DNA from: Photobacterium sanguinicancri
GTDB lineage: Bacteria > Pseudomonadota > Gammaproteobacteria > Enterobacterales > Vibrionaceae
Length of the DNA: 64,000 nucleotides
Assembly: GCF_024346675.1 (NCBI RefSeq)
Contig: NZ_AP024850.1
Span: 1,798,001 to 1,862,000 of the forward strand
Direction: 5' to 3'
Shown: piece by piece, positions 54,514 through 61,704 of the stretch
Position numbering within the stretch: position 1 is the first letter of the stretch
Layout: the number at the start of each line of letters is the position of its first letter
Made by a program: the position numbers and the translations under genes
Notes under the pieces: generated by a model
What the model was told of the DNA's origin: nothing
Databases searched by the model: none
What the model saw: only the letters and a program-made list of their open reading frames with translations

Positions 54514-54819
54514 ATGGAGTATGTGGTCGTTCTAGCCGTTGTTGTTGCGGTTTTTGTCTTTTGGGATCGCCCAATTATGGTGATTCAATTTGAAGATGGT
54601 GAACTAATTAAAACAAAAGGGAACATCCCTAATGGCTTTTTGATGGGCTGTAAAGATATTGCTCATAAGCAACCATTCTCAGGCAAGGTTAAAGTCTATA
54701 AAAACCGCTTCACTACCAAGTTGGTTTTTTCAAAATCAGTTCCATCTAAAATCAAGCAGCGTATTCATAATGTATTCCCATATTCTGGCGGAAGTAAAAA
54801 GCATGGCCGCCGTGCTTGA
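54514..54819 (+). CDS. DUF3634 family membrane-anchored protein
   Basis: A 101-residue protein: one N-terminal membrane helix (YVVVLAVVVAVFVFWDR), then a soluble domain PIMVIQFEDGELIKTKGNIPNGFLMGCKDIAHKQPFSGKVKVYKN, and a basic end FPYSGGSKKHGRRA. The pattern is that of DUF3634, a small Vibrionaceae/Shewanellaceae family with no assigned role. GGGGAAAG precedes the ATG. Terminator immediately after. Confidence 0.85.
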   Translation: MEYVVVLAVVVAVFVFWDRPIMVIQFEDGELIKTKGNIPNGFLMGCKDIAHKQPFSGKVKVYKNRFTTKLVFSKSVPSKIKQRIHNVFPYSGGSKKHGRRA

Positions 54820-54838
54820 GTGATATTGACTTACTGTA

Positions 54839-54868
54839 GAAAAGGCTTCCAAGAGGAAGCCTTTTTTA
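54839..54868 (+). terminator. rho-independent terminator
   Basis: GGCTTCC, 4-nt loop, GGAAGCC with A-run and six T; it may serve both convergent genes. Confidence 0.88.
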
Positions 54869-55111
54869 TTTAACGCTATTCGATAATGCATTATGGTGAT
54901 GCAAATAGTTAGCTACAATCTCTTTAAGTTGTAGTAGTTCATCTTTTGTTTGCTGGTGGTTGTCTTGTTCTTGTTTTAATTGATTACCGAGTTCAACGGC
55001 CATATAACCACCTTTTATGAGCGCCTTGGTGGTAACCTTATTACCGGTAAGCTGCTTTAAATCTTCGATCATGTAGAAGTGTTTATCCACATCTCTTATT
55101 GTTATAGCCAT
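54866..55111 (-). CDS. small coiled-coil protein, unknown function
   Basis: About 81 residues: ITIRDVDKHFYMIEDLKQLTGNKVTTKALIKGGYMAVELGNQL, then a Gln/Glu/Lys heptad coil (QEQDNHQQTKDELLQLKEIVANYLHHHN). The first part has the look of a small helix-turn-helix or plasmid-partition-type N-terminal domain (KQLTGNKVTTKALIKGGYMAV), but no family is certain. GGAGG sits 5 nt before ATG 55111; the longer frame to 55153 is unlikely. Confidence 0.6.
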   Translation of the reverse strand: MAITIRDVDKHFYMIEDLKQLTGNKVTTKALIKGGYMAVELGNQLKQEQDNHQQTKDELLQLKEIVANYLHHHNALSNSVK

Positions 55112-55346
55112 ACTGCCTCCATGAAGAAGAAGCATTTTATCTAATACCATCAATAACTTCCACTAAATGATAGCATTCTTACTAGGCAGGTAGTCGTTGG
55201 CATATGGCGTTTTGCAATCATATCACCCTAACGCACTATAACTTATGGTTCCGAGTGAATTATTGCATTGAAAGTATAAAGTGAAATACATACACTATGT
55301 AGATCACCTCATATCTAGCTAACTATAAATGGAATAAAAGACGCAC

Positions 55347-56036
55347 ATGTCTAATAAGGATAGAGAAAAGCTAATACCAGGTGCGCAAGGCGCTCTATTA
55401 ATTAAAAACAGCAGCATTGTGACTATCAGTATTAAAACGCCACTTGGACGTATATTCCGATGTGAAACCGTTTTTATTGGTACAGATAGCCACGATTACC
55501 TATTACTTGAAATGCCTTCAATTCCCAAAAAAGACATTGATATGTATTTGTTAGAAGGTTTTAATATTTCGATTAAAGCCGTTTCAGATCGTGGGGAAGG
55601 CGCCATTATTCGATTTGCAAGTCGGATTGAGCATCTGATATTTAAGCCCATAGGCTTACTTGCAATTAGTCTTCCTCATTCAATGATGTCGACGCCCTTA
55701 AGAAGCGAACCACGTTTTGAAGTTACCTTACAAGGTAAAGTCATTCTGTCTGAGCGGCAACTGCTTGTTGAATTGCAAAATCTATCTCATAAAGGATGTT
55801 GTTTTCAGCACAGCATTCACGGCCCTGAAATTAACCTAGACCAGAAGGTCGATATATTCATTACGAACCCAACATTGAAAACGTACTTTCAGCTATCGGG
55901 TTCAATCAAAAGTATTAATCGCGTTGGCGTATTCTGTCAGTATGGTGTGATGTTCGACCCGCAAGGCTGTAGTAATACCAAGTTGCTGTTAAAGCAACTT
56001 GTTTTTGATGGTGTTGGGTTGTCATTCAAAAAGTAA
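55347..56036 (+). CDS. PilZ domain protein (YcgR-like)
   Basis: A 229-residue cytoplasmic c-di-GMP receptor candidate. The N-terminal domain resembles YcgR-N (VTISIKTPLGRIFRCETVFIGTDSHDYLLLEMP). PilZ domain: LRSEPRFEV (RxxxR) and LQNLSHKGCCFQ (NxSxxG), both intact, so ligand binding is expected. Flagellar-brake or exopolysaccharide control is typical. It converges with a stand-alone receiver protein gene. A GGDEF cyclase is encoded at 40 kb in the same window. Confidence 0.88.
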   Translation: MSNKDREKLIPGAQGALLIKNSSIVTISIKTPLGRIFRCETVFIGTDSHDYLLLEMPSIPKKDIDMYLLEGFNISIKAVSDRGEGAIIRFASRIEHLIFKPIGLLAISLPHSMMSTPLRSEPRFEVTLQGKVILSERQLLVELQNLSHKGCCFQHSIHGPEINLDQKVDIFITNPTLKTYFQLSGSIKSINRVGVFCQYGVMFDPQGCSNTKLLLKQLVFDGVGLSFKK

Positions 56037-56050
56037 GCTTTAACTTTTGT

Positions 56051-56431
56051 TTACAAAATGCTCGGTGTTGGTAGAACCTTAGTTAAGCACCGTTCAATTT
56101 TTTGTATCGATAGGGGCTTTACAATATAGTCAGCAGGTTTTAATAAAATAACCTGCTTTACCGTTTCCATTTCACTATCACCACTCACAATCACAACAGG
56201 AAGGCCAGGGAGCTGTTTCTTAATAAACTGCAATACAGGTATACCGTCGAGTGGTTTTTCTAAATTCAAATCTAAGAATACACAATCAAGCGTATTGTTA
56301 ATTAAGGCGTTAACCGCCGTTTGTGGTGATGTTGTATGAATAATCGATTGAGGTTTCGCACACTTTCGAAGGAGCTGAGTCAGAATTTGAGCCATCATCT
56401 TATTATCTTCAATTATCATAAATCGCTTCAT
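56051..56431 (-). CDS. stand-alone response-regulator receiver protein
   Basis: A 126-residue CheY-like single-domain receiver: RFMIIEDNKMMAQIL (acidic pair), DCVFLDLNL (phospho-Asp), PVVIVSGDSE (switch Ser) and ADYIVKPLS (Lys). No output domain; it should relay or modulate by protein contact. No kinase gene is adjacent. It ends 15 bp from the convergent PilZ gene, suggesting a shared c-di-GMP or motility link, which is inference. Confidence 0.88.
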   Translation of the reverse strand: MKRFMIIEDNKMMAQILTQLLRKCAKPQSIIHTTSPQTAVNALINNTLDCVFLDLNLEKPLDGIPVLQFIKKQLPGLPVVIVSGDSEMETVKQVILLKPADYIVKPLSIQKIERCLTKVLPTPSIL

Positions 56432-56569
56432 ACCACGTCCTTTGTTTCAACCACGCTTCATCCTTGTTAATAAGCTTAACTTTTATTGATTAAAGAGTGT
56501 AGGAATAAGTTGGTTTTTATTCATATAATCAATCGTTTGATCTCATTCCTACTATTGTCGGACAATACA

Positions 56570-56806
56570 TTATTTGTTTTTGCAGCTATTTGCTTTCTTT
56601 AATTTCTTAAGGGCGCTTATCTGTTTTTTCATGCGTTTCTTTTTTTGTTTACTTGCCATGATGTATTTTTTATCAATATCTGTGCGTTTATTCTTAATGC
56701 CACTGCATGATAAGTATTTGTATTGCTCGATGTAGTCATCCACTGATTTCGTTTTCGCGCTACTTGTAAAAGGGAAGGCTAAGCAAAGTATTAACAATAT
56801 ACGCAT
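56570..56806 (-). CDS. small exported basic protein, unknown function
   Basis: A 78-residue protein with signal peptide (RILLILCLAFPFTSSA) and a lysine-rich mature part of about 60 residues (KYIMASKQKKKRMKKQISALKKLKKANSCKNK) with two cysteines. Periplasmic or secreted; no family. The preceding region to the matS site has no other gene. The RBS is weak. Confidence 0.55.
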   Translation of the reverse strand: MRILLILCLAFPFTSSAKTKSVDDYIEQYKYLSCSGIKNKRTDIDKKYIMASKQKKKRMKKQISALKKLKKANSCKNK

Positions 56807-57109
56807 TTAATCTATTCCAGATAAAAATAAAAGCTATAAAGTTAGCCGTGGTGGTTCAAGTTTGCCTAATTAAAAATGGGAGCATGGTTTATCTACGAAT
56901 GTTTGCTGGCATTTCGTTCATGTAACTACTGGAGATTATATCGCATTATAAAAATGTCACACTGTAACGTTATGCAACGCAGAGGTAGGGGGTGAGCTAA
57001 TTTGTGACGATGTCACTTATTGAAAGGTTAATAAATACACTGGTGTTGTGTATCTCTGAGGGGGGAGTTGTAAGGCCTTAGATTTACGAAGTTAGCTTAA
57101 CTAAAATAG
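56807..57109. other. gene-free region containing a matS site
   Basis: No ORF above the noise. It carries the perfect matS copy at 57004-57016 and, at 56956-56968, a two-mismatch relative GTCACACTGTAAC. Confidence 0.5.
57004..57016. promoter_or_regulatory. matS site (perfect match)
   Basis: GTGACGATGTCAC fits GTGACRNYGTCAC at all positions. It is intergenic, 2.6 kb downstream of matP and about 2 kb from the first dif-like site. Confidence 0.88.
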
Positions 57110-57136
57110 AAAAAGGCAGCTAATTAGCTACCTTTA
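57110..57136 (-). terminator. rho-independent terminator
   Basis: On the minus strand AAAGGTAGCT and AGCTGCCTTT (one G-T/A-C offset) with T-run, ending the 50-residue ORF at 57164-57316. Confidence 0.75.
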
Positions 57137-57163
57137 ACAATCAAAACAGAATGCAATTTTTGA

Positions 57164-57316
57164 TTATGCTTTCTTAATGTCTCGAACTGGGTAAGTCAGT
57201 GTCATATCACCCGCTTTAACATGGATGTAAGCACCGCCAGCACTAAAGCCAGTGATAACCATAACACCTAGATCTACACCTTTAGTCGCTACAACTTGAT
57301 CATTAAGTTCAAACAT
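57164..57316 (-). CDS. 50-residue SH3-like small protein, unknown function
   Basis: A short ORF with AAGGTG 8 nt upstream of the ATG and a terminator downstream. Sequence FELNDQVVATKGVDLGVMVITGFSAGGAYIHVKAGDMTLTYPVRDIKKA suggests a small five-strand barrel of the KOW/SH3-like type. No family named. It is flanked by gene-free DNA on both sides; 57317-57618 holds no gene but includes AGTTACGGTGTAACT (57488-57502) with a T-tail. Confidence 0.65.
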   Translation of the reverse strand: MFELNDQVVATKGVDLGVMVITGFSAGGAYIHVKAGDMTLTYPVRDIKKA

Positions 57317-57618
57317 TATCTAACACCTTGATTATAAAAGATTATGACAGCTATCTATGCGCGTATTTAATCAGAACCTGGGCCAATGAACTAATCGATT
57401 TACTTGTCGTATCGATTAGTTATTTTTTATGTGTGGCGACTTAGTACAGGCGGAGAAACGAACGAGAGTGAGCACAGCCAAAATTACAGTTACGGTGTAA
57501 CTATTTTTATAGTAAGAACAATCCGAAGAGGATAAAATCGGAATAGAACCTATGATTGTTGCTTACGGTGGTGAGATAAGGATAATAACCCTGTGTTGAA
57601 TTAGAGATTGTTGCAGTC

Positions 57619-58314
57619 ATGCGCCTAGATAAATTTGTTTGTAAAAGTACCGAGTTAACCAAAAGCCAAGCTATCCAACGGATAGCGAGTGGAGATGTCA
57701 GAGTTAATAATGAGGTTATTACAAATGAGAGAAGTCAGGTTCATGAGAACAACATAGTGACTTTAAGCGGAGCAACCCTTAAAGCTCGTGCATTCCGATA
57801 TATTTTAATGCACAAACCGGCCGGTACAATTTGTTCTAATATCGACGAAGTTTATCCATCGCTATTCAATTATATCAAGGTAGATAACCCAGAAGAGCTG
57901 CATATTGCAGGGCGGCTGGATGCAGATACAACAGGATTAGTTTTAGTCACTGATGATGGTCACTGGTCGTTTAATATCACAGTTCCAACTAAACACTGCG
58001 AAAAACGTTATCGCGTTGGTTTATCTCGGCCTATAGCAGATGACGTAGTGGAAAAATTTAAGCAAGGCATAAAACTACAAGGTGAAAGCCAAGTCACTCG
58101 GCCCGCAAAGCTCGATGTAATTAACCCGAAAGAAGTCATCTTAACTATCACTGAAGGTAAATTTCATCAAGTGAAACGTATGTTTTCGGCGGTAGGTAAC
58201 CGAGTCGTATCATTACACCGAGAAAGCATTGGCAAGGTAAGCCTAGATGTTGAAGTAGGAGAGTGGCGCTATCTGACCAACGATGAGGTCCAGTCTTTTT
58301 CTTGTAACATTTAG
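57619..58314 (+). CDS. rsuA: 16S rRNA pseudouridine-516 synthase
   Basis: A 231-residue enzyme. The S4 RNA-binding domain (MRLDKFVCKSTELTKSQAIQRI, residues 1-45) precedes a pseudouridine synthase domain with FRYILMHKPAGTIC and the catalytic ELHIAGRLDADTTGLVLVTDDG (Asp in GRLDxDT). The C-terminal GKFHQVKRMFSAVGN RNA loop is present. Length equals E. coli RsuA. GTTGCAGTCATG leaves a weak RBS. Last clear core gene before the mobile region. Confidence 0.93.
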   Translation: MRLDKFVCKSTELTKSQAIQRIASGDVRVNNEVITNERSQVHENNIVTLSGATLKARAFRYILMHKPAGTICSNIDEVYPSLFNYIKVDNPEELHIAGRLDADTTGLVLVTDDGHWSFNITVPTKHCEKRYRVGLSRPIADDVVEKFKQGIKLQGESQVTRPAKLDVINPKEVILTITEGKFHQVKRMFSAVGNRVVSLHRESIGKVSLDVEVGEWRYLTNDEVQSFSCNI

Positions 58315-58358
58315 TTGAGCCCAGGGTAATCAGAGTTGTTGTTCTCTCAATAGATTAG

Positions 58359-58871
58359 TTACCACGTAACTTGATTTAAGAGGTAATATAAAGCGATACC
58401 AAAAATAACCGTGCCATTACCATCTGTAGATGACTTAATGCCTTTAGCATGGTTAATCACTTTAGGCTTATGCATGGCAACTAAGATCCTTAATTGCTCT
58501 ATATTTTGAATGTTTCTCTCGGCTAATTTTTTTACGTAACTGCTAATAAAATAATTAGCACGAGGCGATGATTCAACTTCCTTGCCAATGAGACGCAAAA
58601 CCTCAGACTCTACACTACGGTAAGCTACGTCATGATTAATGAAATGACATAGTGAGGCTGTGTTTATTACTAACTCAGCAGCTTCAGGTATAGACTCTGT
58701 ATCTGAAGTAACTTGATCTGCAGTCTCATCAAAAACTTCAAATTGAACACTTTTAGCCCTTGTTGCAACTAGCTCAGCTTTAAGTTCTGACAAAATGGAA
58801 TTCGCTACACCTAAAAGTGTTTCGACCTGAGATAACTTGCTGAGTATCAGTTTTTCATTATGAATATTCAT
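58359..58871 (-). CDS. hypothetical protein at the dif-locus boundary
   Basis: A 170-residue protein: an N-terminal coil (SKLSQVETLLGVANSILSELKAELVATRAK), an acidic linker, then AAELVINTASLCHFINHDVAYRSVESEVLRLIGKEVESSPRANYFISSYVKKLAERNIQNIEQLRILVAMH and IFGIALYYLLNQVTW. It has the look of phage or plasmid cargo, and sits only 52 bp from the first dif-like site. No family is recognised. Confidence 0.5.
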   Translation of the reverse strand: MNIHNEKLILSKLSQVETLLGVANSILSELKAELVATRAKSVQFEVFDETADQVTSDTESIPEAAELVINTASLCHFINHDVAYRSVESEVLRLIGKEVESSPRANYFISSYVKKLAERNIQNIEQLRILVAMHKPKVINHAKGIKSSTDGNGTVIFGIALYYLLNQVTW

Positions 58872-58923
58872 TTTAGTCCCTTAAAAATAAGAGAATATTT
58901 TAAAATAAATAAAAGTAAATTTA

Positions 58924-58951
58924 TGCGCGCATTATGGCGGTAGTAGTAAAT
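58924..58951 (+). other. dif-like XerC/XerD site, left
   Basis: TGCGCGCATTA, 6-bp centre, TAGTAGTAAAT. The XerC-type arm keeps the GCGCATTA core and the XerD-type arm keeps T..T..TAAAT. By eye 16 of 22 arm positions agree with canonical gammaproteobacterial dif arms. Alone this match could occur by chance in a window this size. Confidence 0.5.
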
Positions 58952-59022
58952 ATCTTTAAGAATTTCACAATGAAAGTTGTCGTACATGTTTAGGTAGCTG
59001 TGAACACGAAGGAATAGTGCCA

Positions 59023-59646
59023 TCAGGCTTCACGACTCACTGTATGTAAAAGAAGGCTGACGGTTTCCCGTGTTGTTACAGGTGCATTCCTGAGTCGCCA
59101 CAAAAAAACGGATTCTGTTTCGCTGAAACGCAGATTCATCAATCGACCCGTGGCATCATCGATATAGACTAAGAGGCAACATTTAGGACTGCGACCTTCA
59201 AACCAATCATGGTGAGAGCCGTCGATCTGAATAAGTTCACCAAGACAATCGCGACGGTAACGAGGTTGATAAACTCGAGGTTTACGTTTGGTATGCGGAA
59301 CCCAAAGGCCATCCGTGATCATCCATTGGCGGAGTGTTTCAACTGAAACGTGAATATCGTGACGTTCCGTAAGCTTTTCATGCGCGAGTGTTGGACCAAA
59401 ATCTGCGTAATGTTCACGGATCAACACCAGACATCGAAGTTTCATTGAATGGTTAATTCGGTTACTCGAGGATTGACCTCGGCGTTGATGAACAATGGCC
59501 GGAGCACCATGTTGTCGAAAGCGTGTTACGAGCCGCTGAACTTGACGAACGCTAAGGGAAAGAATACGGGCAGCATCTGCACGACGGATCCTTTTTTCAC
59601 AAACATCTCGGATAGCACCAAGTTTTAAAATCTCTTTGTCATTCAT
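59023..59646 (-). pseudogene. truncated IS1202/ISNCY-type transposase
   Basis: About 207 residues remain of a transposase that is usually over 400. The N-terminal helix-turn-helix (RRADAARILSLSVRQVQRLVTRFRQHG) and the start of the DDE core (ELIQIDGSHHDWFEGRSPKCCLLVYIDDATGRLMNLRFSETESVF, first two Asp) are clear. Homology then stops at a T7 run and the frame continues into unrelated sequence (LWRLRNAPVTTRETVSLLLHTVSREA). The second Asp region, the Glu and the left IS end are missing. MNDKEIL at 59646 is the likely original start. Not functional. Confidence 0.8.
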
Positions 59647-59710
59647 AGTCACCAACATCATTTAAAGCTCGCATCAACCAAACAGATACGAATTAAGATA
59701 GGTAAAAACG

Positions 59711-59760
59711 GGACATTTTAGTTTTGCAGAAAAGAGACATTTTAACTTTGGGTTATCACA
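59711..59760. mobile_element. remaining right end of the IS (ISNCY/IS1202 type)
   Basis: GGACATTTTA and AGACATTTTA occur as a direct pair 24 bp apart, followed by GGGTTATCACA, which would be the terminal repeat (TGTGATAACCC read inward). The IS end stops about three to five bases before the XerC arm of the dif-like site at 59764. Confidence 0.6.
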
Positions 59761-59763
59761 CTC

Positions 59764-59791
59764 AGTGCGCATTATATATAGCGTGGTAAAT
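59764..59791 (+). other. dif-like XerC/XerD site, right (probable prophage attachment)
   Basis: AGTGCGCATTA, centre TATATA, GCGTGGTAAAT. The XerC arm is essentially canonical; the XerD arm keeps TG.TAAAT but differs in its first part. This is the pattern of an attL made of a chromosomal XerC arm and a phage-borne XerD arm. It lies directly before the prophage repressor gene. Confidence 0.75.
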
Positions 59792-59809
59792 CAATAAGTT
59801 ATAAGTGGG

Positions 59810-60070
59810 CTAGGTGAGGTGAGTAGATAACACATTGACGAGCCTAGGGTTTTCGTATTTATCTTCAAGTAGCCCATGTACTACCTTCTGATCGTCTATT
59901 TCCAACATATCGGCGATTTGGAATGCTATATCCCAATCCATAGAAGACTTCGAGTTCATCCAATTACTTACACGCGCAGTGCTAACACCTAGTTTCTTTG
60001 CTAACTGATAATCAGTTGGTAGAGAATACTTGGCTTTAACCTTGTTCAGTAAGTCAATTGTGTAAGTCAT
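59810..60070 (-). CDS. phage-type helix-turn-helix repressor (DUF3693/XRE)
   Basis: An 86-residue DNA-binding protein: YQLAKKLGVSTARVSNWMNSKSSMDWDIAFQIADMLEID is a Cro/CI helix-turn-helix. Similar small regulators stand at the repressor position of vibrio filamentous prophages integrated at dif. It faces away from the early genes, with about 145 bp of divergent promoter DNA, and begins 18 bp after the attachment-like site. It probably represses the divergent replication operon. Confidence 0.8.
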   Translation of the reverse strand: MTYTIDLLNKVKAKYSLPTDYQLAKKLGVSTARVSNWMNSKSSMDWDIAFQIADMLEIDDQKVVHGLLEDKYENPRLVNVLSTHLT

Positions 60071-60214
60071 TAATTACTCATTCTTTCGCGTATTTTCACA
60101 CCATAATAGGCGATCATTTTGTTTTTTCCCATAGCAACAGGCATTTGCCAGCAACAGCGTTTTGCTGTTTATTAGTATGCATCACACAAACTGCTTGCAT
60201 ATGGGGATATAGAC

Positions 60215-60454
60215 ATGGAAACAGTCAAACAAATAGTTAGTGATCCAATCCACGCACCATGTAAAGACATGGCAGGGTGCGCTAATTTCAAACCAGAGTT
60301 AACGGCCAAGTCCGCGCAATTGGTACATCAACTGCGAAAACAATTTGGTTTTAAGACGCAAAAACAGCGCGCAACAAAACGCCGCCAATATTTGACATAC
60401 CTCGCTGAATACCAAGCTCAACGTGACGCTTTCATCACTGGAGGTGCACGATGA
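60215..60454 (+). CDS. phage early protein, unknown function
   Basis: A 79-residue basic protein starting the rightward operon: APCKDMAGCANFKPELTAKSAQLVHQLRKQFGFKTQKQRATKRRQYLTYLAEYQ. Two cysteines, a basic C-terminal helix. GGGGAT precedes the ATG. Its last codon overlaps the next ATG (ATGA) behind a strong GGAGGT. Function unknown; nucleic-acid binding is plausible from charge. Confidence 0.6.
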   Translation: METVKQIVSDPIHAPCKDMAGCANFKPELTAKSAQLVHQLRKQFGFKTQKQRATKRRQYLTYLAEYQAQRDAFITGGAR

Positions 60455-60819
60455 GTTCAATTATAGGCAAGCGACCGCATATCAGTGAAATAAATGCTTG
60501 TAGTGTTGAGGAAACAAAAACTCAATCAACAAGGAATATGCAAAATGCACAAACGCCAACAATCACAGCTATTGAAAAAGCTAGTTCAAGCCAATGCGAA
60601 TCACACCGCCTCGTTCACCGTCAAAGAGTGGCCGTTTGCAGTACAAATGCTAGCGAAAGTTTTACAGATACAAAGACCCGAAATGTCGTTATGCCTAGTG
60701 ACAAACCCGACTGGGAATCTTTGCTTATCTGGTCTTTGTTACGTGTCCGAAAACGTATTCTCTCTTATCGAACTTGCGCCAACTTATCATCGGAACTCAA
60801 TTGTGGAGTACGAAAATGA
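60451..60819 (+). CDS. possible overlapping phage ORF (doubtful)
   Basis: 122 codons in the frame opened by a well-placed ATG (GGAGGT 7 nt upstream, ATGA overlap with the previous stop). The sequence is polar and low in structure, and its 3' three-quarters run antiphase to the more convincing 60545 gene. Either a genuine overprinted protein, a short leader peptide whose true end was lost, or, by a +1 shift, the N terminus of the next ORF. Confidence 0.35.
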   Translation: MSSIIGKRPHISEINACSVEETKTQSTRNMQNAQTPTITAIEKASSSQCESHRLVHRQRVAVCSTNASESFTDTKTRNVVMPSDKPDWESLLIWSLLRVRKRILSYRTCANLSSELNCGVRK

Positions 60820-60883
60820 TGAGTGGTTTACAATCGAAGAAGAAAACCTTGAGCCGATATGGCCAGAAATCACAACTCCCTAA
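60545..60883 (+). CDS. phage protein, unknown function
   Basis: A 112-residue protein with structured-looking sequence: HTASFTVKEWPFAVQMLAKVLQIQRPEMSLCLV, NVFSLIELAPTYHRNSIVEYENDEWFTIEEENLEPIWP. The acidic C terminus and Trp residues argue that this frame is real. ATG 60545 has AAGGA nine bases upstream. It overlaps the next gene by 68 bp in another frame, as in compact phage genomes. Confidence 0.6.
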   Translation: MHKRQQSQLLKKLVQANANHTASFTVKEWPFAVQMLAKVLQIQRPEMSLCLVTNPTGNLCLSGLCYVSENVFSLIELAPTYHRNSIVEYENDEWFTIEEENLEPIWPEITTP

Positions 60884-61145
60884 GCAAGCAACCAAAGCCC
60901 CTTCGGGGGCGGCGGTTTCTTCCTTGCCATTCCATGTGGCAGACGTACCGCTAGAGAAGGCGGTCACGGCAGAATACATGGCAAATCACGCGAGAAACGA
61001 AGCCAAGAAATCACTGCGCTTATCACGTTGGTATCGCTTAGATGGTGATCATCAAGAAGCTGTATTTCTCTTAAACGATGCCGCTGAATTTCGCCGTGTG
61101 TACCAAGCCTTCACTAAGGCCATTGATGTAATGGGTGGCCTGTAA
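60816..61145 (+). CDS. phage protein with helical repeat (paralogue A)
   Basis: About 109 residues. A basic start (SGLQSKKKTLSRYGQKSQ), a Pro/Ala linker, then AVTAEYMANHARNEAKKSLRLSRWYRLDGDHQEAVFLLNDAAEFRRVYQ. This last block is clearly related to the next, shorter ORF (ALARSYRLSGERRLAVQFLNDAAQTRYEL). GGAG before ATGATG. TAATG overlap with the next gene. Confidence 0.65.
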   Translation: MMSGLQSKKKTLSRYGQKSQLPKQATKAPSGAAVSSLPFHVADVPLEKAVTAEYMANHARNEAKKSLRLSRWYRLDGDHQEAVFLLNDAAEFRRVYQAFTKAIDVMGGL

Positions 61146-61303
61146 TGAATCACACCCTTTATGGCTTATTGAAAAAAGACCTTCGCGCCAGTATTGCACT
61201 GGCACGGAGTTACCGCCTAAGTGGTGAGCGCCGTTTAGCAGTGCAATTTCTTAATGATGCAGCTCAAACCCGTTATGAATTGATTACGTTGCGAGGCTGC
61301 TAA
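61145..61303 (+). CDS. 52-residue phage protein (paralogue B)
   Basis: MNHTLYGLLKKDLRASIALARSYRLSGERRLAVQFLNDAAQTRYELITLRGC. It begins in a TAATG overlap with the preceding stop and ends in a TAATG overlap with the following start, so translation is coupled throughout. Homologous to the C-terminal half of the preceding ORF, thus a tandem duplication. A basic helical hairpin; function unknown. Confidence 0.65.
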   Translation: MNHTLYGLLKKDLRASIALARSYRLSGERRLAVQFLNDAAQTRYELITLRGC

Positions 61304-61485
61304 TGGACGATTTCGGCTTTGGTTGGTTCGCGTTTGGTTGGTTCATTGCTTGTTTGTTGGGTTGGTCGGCTGGAAGGCATGAACAACCAAAAGCAATCAC
61401 GCCTAATGAGTTTGGTATGGGGATTGTCTACGCATGGGCAATTGTCGGGATTATTTCTTGGCTGATGTTTTTGAGGGGAATGTAA
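61303..61485 (+). CDS. small two-helix membrane protein (phage)
   Basis: A 60-residue protein with two hydrophobic segments (FGWFAFGWFIACLLGWSAG and GIVYAWAIVGIISWLMFL) separated by a polar loop with a Pro. It could be a holin-like or virion membrane protein. TAATG start overlaps the previous stop. Confidence 0.65.
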   Translation: MDDFGFGWFAFGWFIACLLGWSAGRHEQPKAITPNEFGMGIVYAWAIVGIISWLMFLRGM

Positions 61486-61488
61486 GTC

Positions 61489-61704
61489 ATGGTTTCTCGA
61501 AATGTAAGGTATGAGCAAAAGAAAACCGAGGCAGGTTTAAAAAAGCTAACAGTATGGGTACCTGCTGAAATCGAGGGTGAATTTAAGCTTTTAGCTGATA
61601 CTTGTTGTGCCAATCGGCACCTTTCTTTCAATACGGTTCGAGACTTAAGAACTGGGCGGTATATATCACTTGAAAGGGGTGTCACTGATGACGATAACAA
61701 ATAA
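61489..61704 (+). CDS. ribbon-helix-helix-like phage regulator
   Basis: A 71-residue protein: TEAGLKKLTVWVPAEIEGEFKLLADTCCANRHLSFNTVRDLRTGRYI. The KLTVWVP strand followed by helices is the MetJ/Arc-type arrangement. It starts four bases after the membrane-protein stop and overlaps the replication gene by 17 bp. It may regulate replication-initiator expression. Confidence 0.6.
   Translation: MVSRNVRYEQKKTEAGLKKLTVWVPAEIEGEFKLLADTCCANRHLSFNTVRDLRTGRYISLERGVTDDDNK

Noticed and set aside
57488..57502. AGTTACGGTGTAACT as a matS site or terminator
   Set aside because: Two mismatches to matS, and the stem is only six base pairs with a modest T tail; too weak for either call.
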